A DNA stretch of 64,000 nt. It comes from SZUA-36 sp963774415 (GTDB taxonomy: Bacteria; Pseudomonadota; Gammaproteobacteria; Xanthomonadales; SZUA-36). The stretch lies in the NCBI GenBank assembly GCA_963774415.1, contig CAVZEU010000003.1, positions 1,054,001-1,118,000 of the forward strand. Direction: 5' to 3'. The notes under the pieces are model-generated. The model saw only the letters and a program-made list of their open reading frames with translations, ran no database searches and was not told the DNA's origin. Both the position numbers and the translations under genes were made by a program. Shown piece by piece: positions 19,061-27,616 of the stretch (the stretch's first letter is position 1; the number at the start of each line of letters is the position of its first letter).

Positions 19061-19079
19061 CGGTGAAATAGGCAGGCTA
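19061..19079. repeat. solo end of the 261-bp repeat family, forming the galE stop codon
   Basis: GGTGAAATAGGCAGGCTA at 19062-19079 differs by one base from the right end of the 261-bp repeats (GGTGAAATATGCAGGCTA). The matching left end and core are not visible in the 95 bp before it, so this looks like a remnant. CTA at 19077-19079 is the galE TAG stop read on the minus strand. Confidence 0.6.
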
Positions 19080-20093
19080 GTACCCGTCCGGGTGTTTTTG
19101 CTGCCAGCGCCACGCATCCCGGCACATATCATCCAGACCGCGCCCGGCGCGCCAGCCCAGTTCTCGTTCCGCCTTGGCCGCGTCCGCCCAGGTCTCGGCG
19201 ATGTCCCCCGGACGCCGCGGCATGATGTCGTAGGGGATGTCCCGGCCGCTGGCCCGCCTGAAGGCCTCCACGACCTCGAGCACGCTGCAGCCATGCCCGG
19301 TGCCGAAGTTGTGGATCATCAGGCCTGTGCCTGAGCGCAGTTTTTCCAACGCGGCCAGGTGCCCTTTGGCGAGGTCGCAAACGTGCAGGTAGTCACGCAC
19401 GCCGGTGCCGTCGCGGGTCGGGTAGTCGTTGCCCCATACGCGCAGCCGCTTCCGCTTCCCGGCGGCCACCTGGCAGACATAAGGCATCAGGTTTTCCGGC
19501 ACGCCGTTGGGGTCCTCGCCGATCTCGCCGCTCGGGTGCGCGCCGACCGGGTTGAAATAACGCAGGATCGAGATGTTCCAGTCCGGCATAAGCTGCTGCC
19601 ACTCGATCAACAACCGTTCGATGAGATACTTGGTATGACCGTAAGGATTGTTGGTGCCGCCGGTGGGGGCGTCTTCGTCGAGCGGCAGTTTCTCAGGCAC
19701 GCCGTAAACCGTGCAGGACGAACTGAAAACCAGGTTGCCGACACCCGCCTGCTGCATGGCCTCGAGCAGGTTGATCGTGCCGCCGACGTTGTTCTGGTAG
19801 TACCGGAGCGGTTGCCTGACCGATTCACCGACCGCTTTCAAGCCGGCGAAATGGATCACTTCGTCCGGCCGGTGCTTCTCGAACAGGTCCTGAAGCGGGG
19901 CCAGGTCGCGCAAATCGGCGATGACCAACTCCGGGCGCTCGCCGGTGATGCGTTCCACTCCCGCGAGCGCTTCGGGCTTGCTGTTGCAGAGGTTGTCGAC
20001 GACGACGACGTGGTGCCCCGCCTCGATCAGTTCCACGCAGGTGTGCGAGCCGATGTAGCCGGCGCCGCCGGTCACCAGCGTGGTTCGTGTCAC
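19077..20093 (-). CDS. galE: UDP-glucose 4-epimerase
   Basis: 338 residues, the standard GalE length. Interconverts UDP-glucose and UDP-galactose with bound NAD. NAD motif TGGAGYIGSH at 8-17, catalytic SSSCTVYG at 124-131 and YGHTK with Tyr151/Lys155. It would feed UDP-galactose to the glycan locus on its left. Start is GTG at 20093. The last codon is followed by a TAG supplied by a repeat-end remnant (19061-19079), so the native stop has probably been replaced or overlapped. Confidence 0.95.
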   Translation of the reverse strand: MTRTTLVTGGAGYIGSHTCVELIEAGHHVVVVDNLCNSKPEALAGVERITGERPELVIADLRDLAPLQDLFEKHRPDEVIHFAGLKAVGESVRQPLRYYQNNVGGTINLLEAMQQAGVGNLVFSSSCTVYGVPEKLPLDEDAPTGGTNNPYGHTKYLIERLLIEWQQLMPDWNISILRYFNPVGAHPSGEIGEDPNGVPENLMPYVCQVAAGKRKRLRVWGNDYPTRDGTGVRDYLHVCDLAKGHLAALEKLRSGTGLMIHNFGTGHGCSVLEVVEAFRRASGRDIPYDIMPRRPGDIAETWADAAKAERELGWRAGRGLDDMCRDAWRWQQKHPDGY

Positions 20094-20127
20094 GCCCGCG
20101 CCAGGTTCCGGGCCCGTGGGTGACTAG

Positions 20128-20388
20128 TAGCCTGCATATTTCACCAGTATCCTGGATGATGGCGCAGGACAGATATGGCTGGACGCTGAGATGGACTGAG
20201 AGTCATAGCCGTAGCTATGGCTCGAGGGAAGCTCAAGTCCAGGTGCATCTGGACCAGCCAGGGCCGGGATAGGTAGCGGGCCGGGGATAAAGTGTACCTT
20301 GAGGTTTGTTCTCAAATATTTCATTTAAGTGAGCTAATTCATTTGATTATAGTGAGGACCGACGCCGACTGGTGAAATATGCAGGCTA
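20128..20388. repeat. 261-bp non-autonomous repeat, copy A (MITE-like)
   Basis: Bounded by 20-bp perfect terminal inverted repeats: TAGCCTGCATATTTCACCAG on the left and its reverse complement on the right. No reading frame of note. About 90% identical by eye to the copy at 34534-34794, which lies in the opposite orientation and has exactly the same length. The core at 20193-20240 folds into a junction: GGACT/AGTCC closing stem and a 9-10 bp hairpin around CATAGC-CGTA-GCTATG. The right end supplies the TAG stop of the DUF3617 gene. Non-autonomous: no transposase in the window. Confidence 0.88.
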
Positions 20389-20811
20389 GTCGCAGTCACC
20401 CAGCCGCTTTCCTTTCCAGGTCATGTTCATCTCCATTTTCATGCCGTTCACGTCGGCCGACATGGAGCCTTTGCCGTCCATCGAATCGTCTTTCGAGGTC
20501 ATCTGCCACTCGCCGTGCATCTTGCCGCTGCCCTGGAGCGGGCAGTCAATGGTCCAGGTGGCCGTGTCGCCCTCGACGCTGAAGTCGCTGGAAGTGCACG
20601 GCGAGTCCTTTTCCAGGCTGAAATCGCTGGGCTCTAGCTGCTCCTTGCGGATGCACTTGGTTTCGGTGCGTGTCTGCGGCTCCTTCATCATCGGCATCGT
20701 GACGGTGGACGTCGTTTCCCACAGGCCCGGGTTGATTTTCAGGTTGTCGCCCGCGGCGGCCGCCGCGGCAAAACTGCATGTGGCAAGAGCGGTAATGGCA
20801 ATGCGGATCAT
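20386..20811 (-). CDS. DUF3617 family periplasmic protein
   Basis: 141 residues with a signal peptide (MIRIAITALATCSFAAAAAA, cut before GD). The body has the DUF3617 hallmarks: NPGLWETTSTVTMP near the start, paired cysteines (C at CIRKEQL, C in SPCTSSDF, C in TIDCPL, C in GDCD), and a Met-rich C-terminal half. Function of the family is unknown; it is common in the periplasm of proteobacteria. The stop codon is the terminal TAG of repeat copy A, so the C-terminus may have been altered by the insertion. Upstream of it lies parC on the same strand. Confidence 0.8.
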   Translation of the reverse strand: MIRIAITALATCSFAAAAAAGDNLKINPGLWETTSTVTMPMMKEPQTRTETKCIRKEQLEPSDFSLEKDSPCTSSDFSVEGDTATWTIDCPLQGSGKMHGEWQMTSKDDSMDGKGSMSADVNGMKMEMNMTWKGKRLGDCD

Positions 20812-20878
20812 CTTGGTGTTCCCTCAGGCAGAAGTTTCCGGCAAGTGCCCATTATAGGTCAATTCCGTGCTGCATTGG

Positions 20879-23134
20879 CTAGTCCGGCTGGGCGACCTCG
20901 ATGCGGGTCACGCGCTGGAATCCGCGCGGCAGCTTGCGCCCCCGCTTGGCGCGCTCGCCGTTGAAATGAGCCAGGTCCTTGCGGCCGATGCGCATGTAGC
21001 GCTGGCCGGCCCAGACCAGGATTTCATCATCGCCGCCGACGGCGACCATGCCGACCATGGACTCCTCCCCGGCCCTCAGCCGCTGCGGCGGGATGTTGAT
21101 CATTTTGTTGCCCTTGCCCTTGACCAGTTCCGGCAGGTCCGCCAGCGGAAAGGCCAGCAGATAACCCTCCGACGTGACGCATACGATGGTATCGGCAGCA
21201 TCGCCCTCGATGACCGCGGGCTCCACCGGAACGGAATCACCGGGCAGGGTCAACACCACCTTGCCGGCCTTGACCCGGCTGTGCAGGTTGCCGGCCACGG
21301 TTATGAAGCCGTAGCCCCAGGAACTGGCCAGCACCAGCTTTTGCTCCGCCTCGCCGGCGATCACGTAGCGGAATGAAGCGCCCGCGGGCAACGTGAAGCG
21401 GCTGGTCAACGGCTCGCCGAGGCTGCGCGCGGACGGCAGCGTGTGCGCGGCCAGCGAATAGGCCCGCCCTGAGGAGTCGAGGAACACGGCCTGCTGGTTG
21501 CTGCGGCCCTGCGCCGCGTGCCGGAAAGCGTCGCCGGACTTGTAGTTGAGGCCGGCGGCATCGATGTCGTGGCCCTTGGCGGCGCGCACCCAGCCGGATT
21601 TCGACAACACGACCGTACAGGCCTCCGACGGCACCAGGTCCTCTTCCCTCAGCGCCTGCGCGGCCTCGCGCTCGGTCAGTTTGGAACGTCTTGCATCGCC
21701 GTATTTTTCGGCGTCTTCGAGCAGTTCCTTCTTCACCAGTGTTTTCATCCGCTGCTTCGAGCCCAGCGTGGTTTCCAGCGTCTCGCGTTCTTCCTCGAGC
21801 TCCGACTGTTCACCGCGGATCTTCATTTCTTCCAGCTTGGCGAGGTTGCGCAGCTTCAGTTCCAGGATCGCCTCCGCCTGGGTGCCGGTGAGGCCGAAGT
21901 GGCTCATCAGCACCGGCTTCGGCTCGTCCTCGTTGCGGATGATGTGGATGACCTCGTCAATGTTCAGGTAGGCGACCAGAAGGCCCTCGAGGATGTGCAG
22001 GCGGTCCACGACCGCATCGAGGCGAAATTCCAGCCGGCGCTTGACCGTGTCGAGCCTGAAGTCGAGCCACTGCCTGAGCAGTTCGCGCAGGTTCAGGACC
22101 TGCGGCTTGCCATTGTTGCCGATGATGTTGAGGTTGGCGCGGTAGTTGCGTTCCAGCTCGGTGGTGGCGAATAGGTGGTTGAGCAACTGTTCCTTGTCGA
22201 CCCGGTTCGAGCGTGGCACGATCACCAGCCGGGTCGGGTTTTCATGATCCGATTCGTCGCGCAGGTCCTCGACCATCGGCAGTTTCCTGGCCTGCATCTG
22301 CGCGGCGATCTGCTCCAGGACCTTGGCCGGAGACACCTGGTGCGGCAGGGCGGTGATGATGATGTCGCCGTTTTCCGTTTGCCACACGGCGCGCATGCGT
22401 ACCGAGCCGTGCCCGGTTTCGTACAGGGTCAGCAATTCGTCCCGCGGCGTGATGATCTCGGCGTCGGTGGGAAAGTCCGGCGCCTTGACGTGCTCGCACA
22501 GTTGCGCCACTGTCGTTTTCGGCTCCTCGAGCAGGCGCACGCAGGCGCTGACGACTTCGCGCAGATTGTGCGGCGGAATGTCGGTGGCCATGCCGACGGC
22601 GATGCCGGTGCTGCCGTTCAAGAGGATGTTCGGCAGCCGCGCCGGCAGCAGCGCCGGCTCTTTCAGCGTGCCGTCGAAATTCGGCGCCCAGTCGACCGTG
22701 CCCATGGCCAGTTCGCTCAGCAGCGTCCTGGCGTAGGGCGACATGCGCGACTCGGTATAACGCATGGCCGCGAACGACTTGGGGTCGTCGGGCGAGCCGA
22801 AATTGCCCTGGCCGTCGATCAGCGGATAACGGTAGGAAAACGGCTGCGCCATCAGCACCATGGCCTCGTAGCAGGCCGAATCGCCGTGCGGGTGGAACTT
22901 GCCCAGCACGTCACCGACCGTACGGGCCGATTTCTTGTGCTTGGAGGTCGCGCCGAGCCCCAACTCGCTCATCGCGTAAATGATACGGCGCTGCACCGGC
23001 TTGAGACCGTCGCCGATATGGGGCAGGGCGCGGTCCAGCACGACGTACATGGAGTAATCGAGGTAGGCCTTCTCCGCGTATTGCCTGAGCGGAACCTGTT
23101 CGTAGTCGGAAAAGCTCTGTGTGATTTCGTTCAT
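20879..23134 (-). CDS. parC: DNA topoisomerase IV subunit A
   Basis: 751 residues, matching ParC. Cleaves and rejoins DNA to decatenate daughter chromosomes, with ParE supplying ATP. The catalytic tyrosine is Tyr126 in AAMRYTESRM. The quinolone-determining segment HPHGDSACYEAM has Ser86 and Glu90, the susceptible-type residues (E. coli Ser80/Glu84). The C-terminal beta-pinwheel repeats (residues about 500-745) are shorter than in GyrA and lack a clear GyrA-box, which favours ParC. Separated from parE by 430 bp filled with repeats. Confidence 0.95.
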   Translation of the reverse strand: MNEITQSFSDYEQVPLRQYAEKAYLDYSMYVVLDRALPHIGDGLKPVQRRIIYAMSELGLGATSKHKKSARTVGDVLGKFHPHGDSACYEAMVLMAQPFSYRYPLIDGQGNFGSPDDPKSFAAMRYTESRMSPYARTLLSELAMGTVDWAPNFDGTLKEPALLPARLPNILLNGSTGIAVGMATDIPPHNLREVVSACVRLLEEPKTTVAQLCEHVKAPDFPTDAEIITPRDELLTLYETGHGSVRMRAVWQTENGDIIITALPHQVSPAKVLEQIAAQMQARKLPMVEDLRDESDHENPTRLVIVPRSNRVDKEQLLNHLFATTELERNYRANLNIIGNNGKPQVLNLRELLRQWLDFRLDTVKRRLEFRLDAVVDRLHILEGLLVAYLNIDEVIHIIRNEDEPKPVLMSHFGLTGTQAEAILELKLRNLAKLEEMKIRGEQSELEEERETLETTLGSKQRMKTLVKKELLEDAEKYGDARRSKLTEREAAQALREEDLVPSEACTVVLSKSGWVRAAKGHDIDAAGLNYKSGDAFRHAAQGRSNQQAVFLDSSGRAYSLAAHTLPSARSLGEPLTSRFTLPAGASFRYVIAGEAEQKLVLASSWGYGFITVAGNLHSRVKAGKVVLTLPGDSVPVEPAVIEGDAADTIVCVTSEGYLLAFPLADLPELVKGKGNKMINIPPQRLRAGEESMVGMVAVGGDDEILVWAGQRYMRIGRKDLAHFNGERAKRGRKLPRGFQRVTRIEVAQPD

Positions 23135-23162
23135 GCTTGATACTCAATGGGTTCTCGCCGGC

Positions 23163-23299
23163 ACATTTTAGCCGGCAAATAGCGCCGCAATAGAGCCTGG
23201 GCCGGGGATTTTATGTGCTTTCCTGGCATCAGCGGACTGTAGATCACTATTCTTTACTCGTCATATTATTTTGGTGAGGCCCAAGCTCGACGGGTGCGA
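23163..23299. repeat. internally deleted partner of repeat copy B
   Basis: Starts with the same 18 bp (ACATTTTAGCCGGCAAAT at 23163-23180) as the unit beginning at 23300, then jumps directly to the right half. The right-half stretch 23184-23299 is a 116-bp direct repeat of 23441-23556 with almost no differences. The structured core and terminal right end are missing, so it is a deletion derivative or product of tandem duplication. Confidence 0.8.
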
Positions 23300-23305
23300 A
23301 CATTT

Positions 23306-23567
23306 TAGCCGGCAAATGGCGCCGGTATTGCGGATGATGGCGCCGTACAACCGCGTCTGGGCGCAGGGCTGGACTGAGACTCGTAGCAGTCGCTACGGGT
23401 CGAGGGAAGCTCAAGTCCAGGCGTGGGTGGACAAGCCGGGGCCGCAATAGAGCCTGGGCCGGGGACTTTATGTGCTTTCCTGGCATCAGCGGACTGTAGA
23501 TCACTATTCTTTACTCGTCATATTATTTTGGTGAGGCCCAAGCTCGACGGGTGCGATTTGCCGGCTA
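23306..23567. repeat. 262-bp non-autonomous repeat, divergent copy B
   Basis: Same architecture as copies A and C but with different ends: TAGCCGGCAAAT on the left and ATTTGCCGGCTA on the right, 262 bp overall. Its 48-bp core (23371-23418) aligns with the cores of A and C and keeps the same fold through compensatory changes (CGTAGC/GCTACG instead of CATAGC/GCTATG). It fills the parE-parC gap; its right end supplies the TAG stop of parE. Confidence 0.82.
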
Positions 23568-25448
23568 GAGGCTGGCGAGATCGCCCTTGTCTTCCAGCCA
23601 CGACTTGCGGTCGGCTGCGCGCTTCTTGCCCAGCAGCATGTCCATCATCTGGCCGGTCTTGACGTCGCTGTCGATGGTCAGTTGCACCAGCCGCCTGGTG
23701 TCCGGGTCGATCGTGCTTTCACGCAACTGCAACGGGTTCATTTCACCCAGGCCCTTGAAGCGGGTCTCGCTGATCTTGCCCTTCTTCTTCTCGATGGCGA
23801 TGACGTCCAGGATCGCCTGCCGTTCCGCGGCGTCGAGCGCGTAATGGGTTTCCTTGCCGACATCGATTCGATACAGCGGCGGCATCGCGACGAATACGTG
23901 GCCGGTCTCGACCAGCGCGTGGAAATGACGCAGGAACAGCGCGCTCAGCAGCGTGGCGATGTGCAGTCCGTCGGAGTCCGCGTCGGCGAGGATGATGATC
24001 TTGCCGTAACGCAGGTCCGAGATCCGGTTCGAGCCCGGGTCGACGCCGATGGCGACCGAGATGTCGTGGACTTCCTGGTTCGCCAGCACCGCGTCGGATT
24101 CGACCTCCCAGGTGTTGAGGATCTTGCCGCGCAGCGGCAATATCGCCTGGTATTCACGGTTCCTGGCCTGCTTGGCCGAACCGCCGGCCGAGTCGCCTTC
24201 CACCAGGAACAGTTCCGTCAGGGCCGGGTCCTGGCTGGTGCAGTCCGCCAGCTTGCCTGGCAGGGCCGGGCCGGAAGTGACTTTTTTCCGCACCACCTGG
24301 CGGCTCTTTTTCATGCGTTTCTGCGCGTTGGCGATGGCCAGCGCGGCGATCGCCTCGCCGTCACCGACGTGCTGGTTCAGCCACAGGCTGAACGCATCCT
24401 TGACGACGCCGGAAACGAAGGTCGCGCAGGCCCGCGATGACAGCCGCTCCTTGGTCTGGCCGCTGAACTGCGGCTCGTTCATCTTGACCGACAGGATGTA
24501 GGCGATGCGGTCCCAGATGTCGTCCGGGGCGAGGCGCACGCCGCGCGGCAGCAGGCTGTGCATCTCGCAGAATTCGCGCAGGGCCTCGACCATGCCGGTC
24601 CTGAGGCCGTTGACGTGGGTGCCGCCGCCGACGGTCGGGATCAAATTGACATAGCTTTCCTGCAGTTGCCCGCCTTCCGGCAGCCAGCAGACCGCCCAGC
24701 TGACCTCGGAATCGGTGCCCTTCATTTCACCGGTAAATGGTTCTTGCGGCAGCCGCGTGATGCCCGCGAGCGAATTTTGCAGGTAGTCCTCCAGGCCCTG
24801 CTCGTATTGCCATTCCTCCTTGTCCCCGGTTTTGGCCGTGATCAGGCTGACGTGCAGGCCTGGACAGAGCACGGCCTTGGCGCGCAACAGGTGGCGCAGG
24901 GGCTTGTAAGCGATCTTCGGGCTGTCGAAATACTTCGGGTCCGGCCAGAAGCGGATCCGCGTGCCGGTATTGCGCTGGCCGACGCTGCCGGTCACCTCGA
25001 TGTCGCCGACCTTGGCGCCATCGCGGAAGGCCATGTGGTGTTCCTGCCCGCCGCGCTTGACCCAGACCTCGAGGTCGGTGGAGAGGGCGTTGACCACCGA
25101 CACGCCGACGCCGTGCAGACCGCCGGCGAACTGGTAGTGTTCGTTCGAGAACTTGCCGCCCGCATGCAGGCGGGTCAGGATCAGTTCGACACCCGGGATG
25201 CCGTGTTCGGGGTGGAGGTCGACCGGCATGCCGCGGCCGTTGTCGCTGACCTCGACCGAGCCGTCCTCGTGCAGCGTGACCTCGATATCCCGGCAGTAGC
25301 CCGCCAGCGCCTCGTCGACGCTGTTGTCGACCACTTCCTGGATCAGGTGGTTGGGTTCCGACGTATCCGTGTACATGCCGGGCCGGCGCTGCACCGGTTC
25401 GAGGCCGGAAAGAACCTCGATGTCGCGGGCCTCGTATTCCTTACCCAT
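23565..25448 (-). CDS. parE: DNA topoisomerase IV subunit B
   Basis: 627 residues, the ParE length. GHKL ATPase with NSVDEALAGY (Mg/ATP Asn and Glu), DNGRGMPVD and GGLHGVGVSVVNALS for ATP binding; TOPRIM metal site with LVEGDSAGGSAKQARNR and ADADSDGLHIATLL. ATP hydrolysis powers strand passage by the ParC-ParE tetramer. Reads towards parC and may be co-transcribed with it across the repeats. The TAG stop lies in the end of repeat copy B. Start ATG at 25448. Confidence 0.95.
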   Translation of the reverse strand: MGKEYEARDIEVLSGLEPVQRRPGMYTDTSEPNHLIQEVVDNSVDEALAGYCRDIEVTLHEDGSVEVSDNGRGMPVDLHPEHGIPGVELILTRLHAGGKFSNEHYQFAGGLHGVGVSVVNALSTDLEVWVKRGGQEHHMAFRDGAKVGDIEVTGSVGQRNTGTRIRFWPDPKYFDSPKIAYKPLRHLLRAKAVLCPGLHVSLITAKTGDKEEWQYEQGLEDYLQNSLAGITRLPQEPFTGEMKGTDSEVSWAVCWLPEGGQLQESYVNLIPTVGGGTHVNGLRTGMVEALREFCEMHSLLPRGVRLAPDDIWDRIAYILSVKMNEPQFSGQTKERLSSRACATFVSGVVKDAFSLWLNQHVGDGEAIAALAIANAQKRMKKSRQVVRKKVTSGPALPGKLADCTSQDPALTELFLVEGDSAGGSAKQARNREYQAILPLRGKILNTWEVESDAVLANQEVHDISVAIGVDPGSNRISDLRYGKIIILADADSDGLHIATLLSALFLRHFHALVETGHVFVAMPPLYRIDVGKETHYALDAAERQAILDVIAIEKKKGKISETRFKGLGEMNPLQLRESTIDPDTRRLVQLTIDSDVKTGQMMDMLLGKKRAADRKSWLEDKGDLASL

Positions 25449-25603
25449 GTGTGTCTGTTTCCGTTGCGCCGCCCGCTTCGCAGCTTGGTTTCGGTGTGTC
25501 CGGCAGTGACGGGTCTAGCGTGGCCGTATGACCTTGCGTCATGAGTTCGATCCGTGGAGAAAGCGCAATTTTTGCATATAAGACTTCAACCATAAAGCAG
25601 AAT

Positions 25604-25638
25604 CAGTGGTCGCAACCGGTGCCCGCGGGAGGTATAAT
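25604..25638 (+). promoter_or_regulatory. candidate promoter upstream of pyrG
   Basis: A consensus -10 box TATAAT at 25633-25638, with a poor -35-like GTCGCA about 18 bases upstream. It points towards pyrG, with the 251-bp repeat between it and the gene. No start-site evidence; the -35 match is weak. Confidence 0.3.
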
Positions 25639-25662
25639 AGCCTTCCAGAAGCGGTACTTCGT

Positions 25663-25913
25663 CAAGCCTGTATTGATGAGTCCAAGAGCTACCCAGGTGA
25701 TTCAAGACAAGGCGCAGTCCGCGAATAATGGCGAGCGTCCTTAGCTTGGGGCTGCAACGCGGTATTGAAGCATCTGGGTACCTCCCTTCGGGCGTGAACT
25801 GAAGTGGCCGTCCGCGGTGTCGCGCCTGCCCTCAAGTGCGCCACCCGTACCGGCGAAGGCGCGCCCTGCAGTCTACCACTTCACGGCTCGCTGAATTCAT
25901 CAATACAGGCTTG
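25663..25913. repeat. 251-bp inverted-repeat element upstream of pyrG (second MITE-like family)
   Basis: Perfect 17-bp terminal inverted repeats: CAAGCCTGTATTGATGA at 25663-25679 and its complement at 25897-25913. Internally GC-rich with potential stems (for example TACCCAG near 25692 pairing with CTGGGTA near 25770) and no coding frame. Ends resemble those of the 261-bp family in beginning with a CCTG(C/T)AT pattern, so the same transposase family may have moved both. Ends 50 bp before pyrG. Confidence 0.75.
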
Positions 25914-25963
25914 GCACAGTACATTTTAACGACAGTAGTTTTTTACTGACAGCAGGTTCTGGC

Positions 25964-27616
25964 ATGACTTCATTGATTTTCGTTACCGGTGGCGTGGTTT
26001 CCTCTCTCGGCAAGGGTCTCTCCTCCGCCTCACTGGCTGCGATCCTTGAAAGTCGTGGCCTCAAGGTAACACTGGTAAAACTCGATCCCTACATCAACGT
26101 CGACCCGGGCACGATGAGTCCGTTCCAGCACGGTGAAGTCTTCGTCACCGAGGACGGCGCGGAGACCGACCTGGATCTCGGCCATTACGAGCGCTTCGTC
26201 AACACGCGCATGAGCCAGCTGAACAACTTCACCACCGGGCGCATCTACAACAACGTCATCGCCCGCGAACGCCGCGGCGATTACCTCGGCGGCACCGTGC
26301 AGGTCATTCCGCATATCACCGACGAGATCAAGGACAGCATTGTCCGGGCTTCCGCGGGTTACGACGTGGCCATGATCGAAATCGGCGGCACGGTCGGCGA
26401 CATCGAATCTTTGCCGTTCCTCGAGGCCATCCGGCAACTGGGTCTCGAGTATGGCGACCAGGCCCTGTTCATGCACCTGACGCTGGTGCCCTACCTCAAA
26501 GCCGCGAAAGAACTGAAAACCAAGCCGACGCAGCATTCCGTCAAGGAACTGCGCTCGATCGGTATCTCCGCCGACGTGATCCTGGCCCGTTGCGAGCGGG
26601 AAATCCCGGAAGAAGACCGCGCCAAGATCGCCTTGTTTACCAATGTGCCGAAAAAAGCGGTGATTTCCGCACTGGATGCGGACAAGAGCATCTACGAGAT
26701 TCCGATTCTCCTTTACGAGCAGGGGCTCGACGAGATCGTCATCGAACGGCTGGGCCTCGACGCCGGTGAGGCCGACCTGTCGCGCTGGCGCGAGGTCGTC
26801 GACAGGCTCAGCAATACCCGGCACGAGGTGACGGTGGCCCTGGTCGGCAAGTACGTCGATCACTCGGACGCCTACAAGTCACTGACCGAGGCGCTGACCC
26901 ATGGCGGCCTGCGCCAGCGGATCAAGGTGAACATCCAGCCGGTCGAAGCCGAACAGGTGGAAGAAGAGGGCACCGCGTGCCTTGCCGGGGCCGACGCGAT
27001 CCTGGTGCCGGGCGGTTTTGGCGAGCGCGGCTTCGAAGGCAAGGTCACGGCCATACGCCATGCCCGTGAAAACCGGATTCCCTACCTCGGCATCTGTTTC
27101 GGCATGCAGGCAGCCGTGGTCGAGTATGCGCGCAATGTCTGTGGCCTCGAGACGGCCAACAGCACCGAAATCGATATTAACACGCCCGATCCGGTGATCG
27201 GGCTGATCACCGAATGGCTGGATGCGTCCGGCTCGGTGGAAAAACGTTCGGAAGACTCCGACCTGGGCGGAACCATGCGTCTCGGCGGCCAGCGTTGCCG
27301 TTTGCGCCCCGACTCGCTGGCTTACAGGCTGTACGGCAGCGACATCATCACCGAACGCCACCGCCACCGCTACGAGTTCAACAATCACTACCGTGACACG
27401 CTGCAAAAGAACGGCATGCTGCTGTCCGGTCATTCCATGGACGAGACGCTGGTCGAAATCGTCGAGATTCCCGAGCACCCGTGGTTTCTCGGTTGCCAGT
27501 TCCATCCCGAGTTCACGTCCTCACCGCGAGACGGCCACCCCTTGTTTACCGGCTTTATCGAGGCCGCGAACAAATACAAGCAAGGTGAGCTGCCGGCCAA
27601 AGTAGCCAGCTTGTGA
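25964..27616 (+). CDS. pyrG: CTP synthase
   Basis: 550 residues. Makes CTP from UTP, ATP and glutamine, the last step of pyrimidine synthesis. The N-terminal synthetase domain starts FVTGGVVSSLGKGLSSASLA with the ATP P-loop-like segment, and YINVDPGTMSPFQHGEVFV follows. The C-terminal glutaminase domain has the nucleophile in YLGICFGMQ and the His/Glu pair in QFHPEFTS. Its TGA overlaps the GTG start of kdsA, and the gene order with kdsA and eno is conserved in gammaproteobacteria. Confidence 0.97.
   Translation: MTSLIFVTGGVVSSLGKGLSSASLAAILESRGLKVTLVKLDPYINVDPGTMSPFQHGEVFVTEDGAETDLDLGHYERFVNTRMSQLNNFTTGRIYNNVIARERRGDYLGGTVQVIPHITDEIKDSIVRASAGYDVAMIEIGGTVGDIESLPFLEAIRQLGLEYGDQALFMHLTLVPYLKAAKELKTKPTQHSVKELRSIGISADVILARCEREIPEEDRAKIALFTNVPKKAVISALDADKSIYEIPILLYEQGLDEIVIERLGLDAGEADLSRWREVVDRLSNTRHEVTVALVGKYVDHSDAYKSLTEALTHGGLRQRIKVNIQPVEAEQVEEEGTACLAGADAILVPGGFGERGFEGKVTAIRHARENRIPYLGICFGMQAAVVEYARNVCGLETANSTEIDINTPDPVIGLITEWLDASGSVEKRSEDSDLGGTMRLGGQRCRLRPDSLAYRLYGSDIITERHRHRYEFNNHYRDTLQKNGMLLSGHSMDETLVEIVEIPEHPWFLGCQFHPEFTSSPRDGHPLFTGFIEAANKYKQGELPAKVASL

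Noticed and set aside
20128..20388. Integron attC site or IS605-type element
   Set aside because: There is no GTTRRRY core site, no integrase, and clear terminal inverted repeats contradict IS605-type subterminal hairpins.
22869..22905. Quinolone-resistance mutation in parC
   Set aside because: The determining residues Ser86 and Glu90 are the susceptible form.
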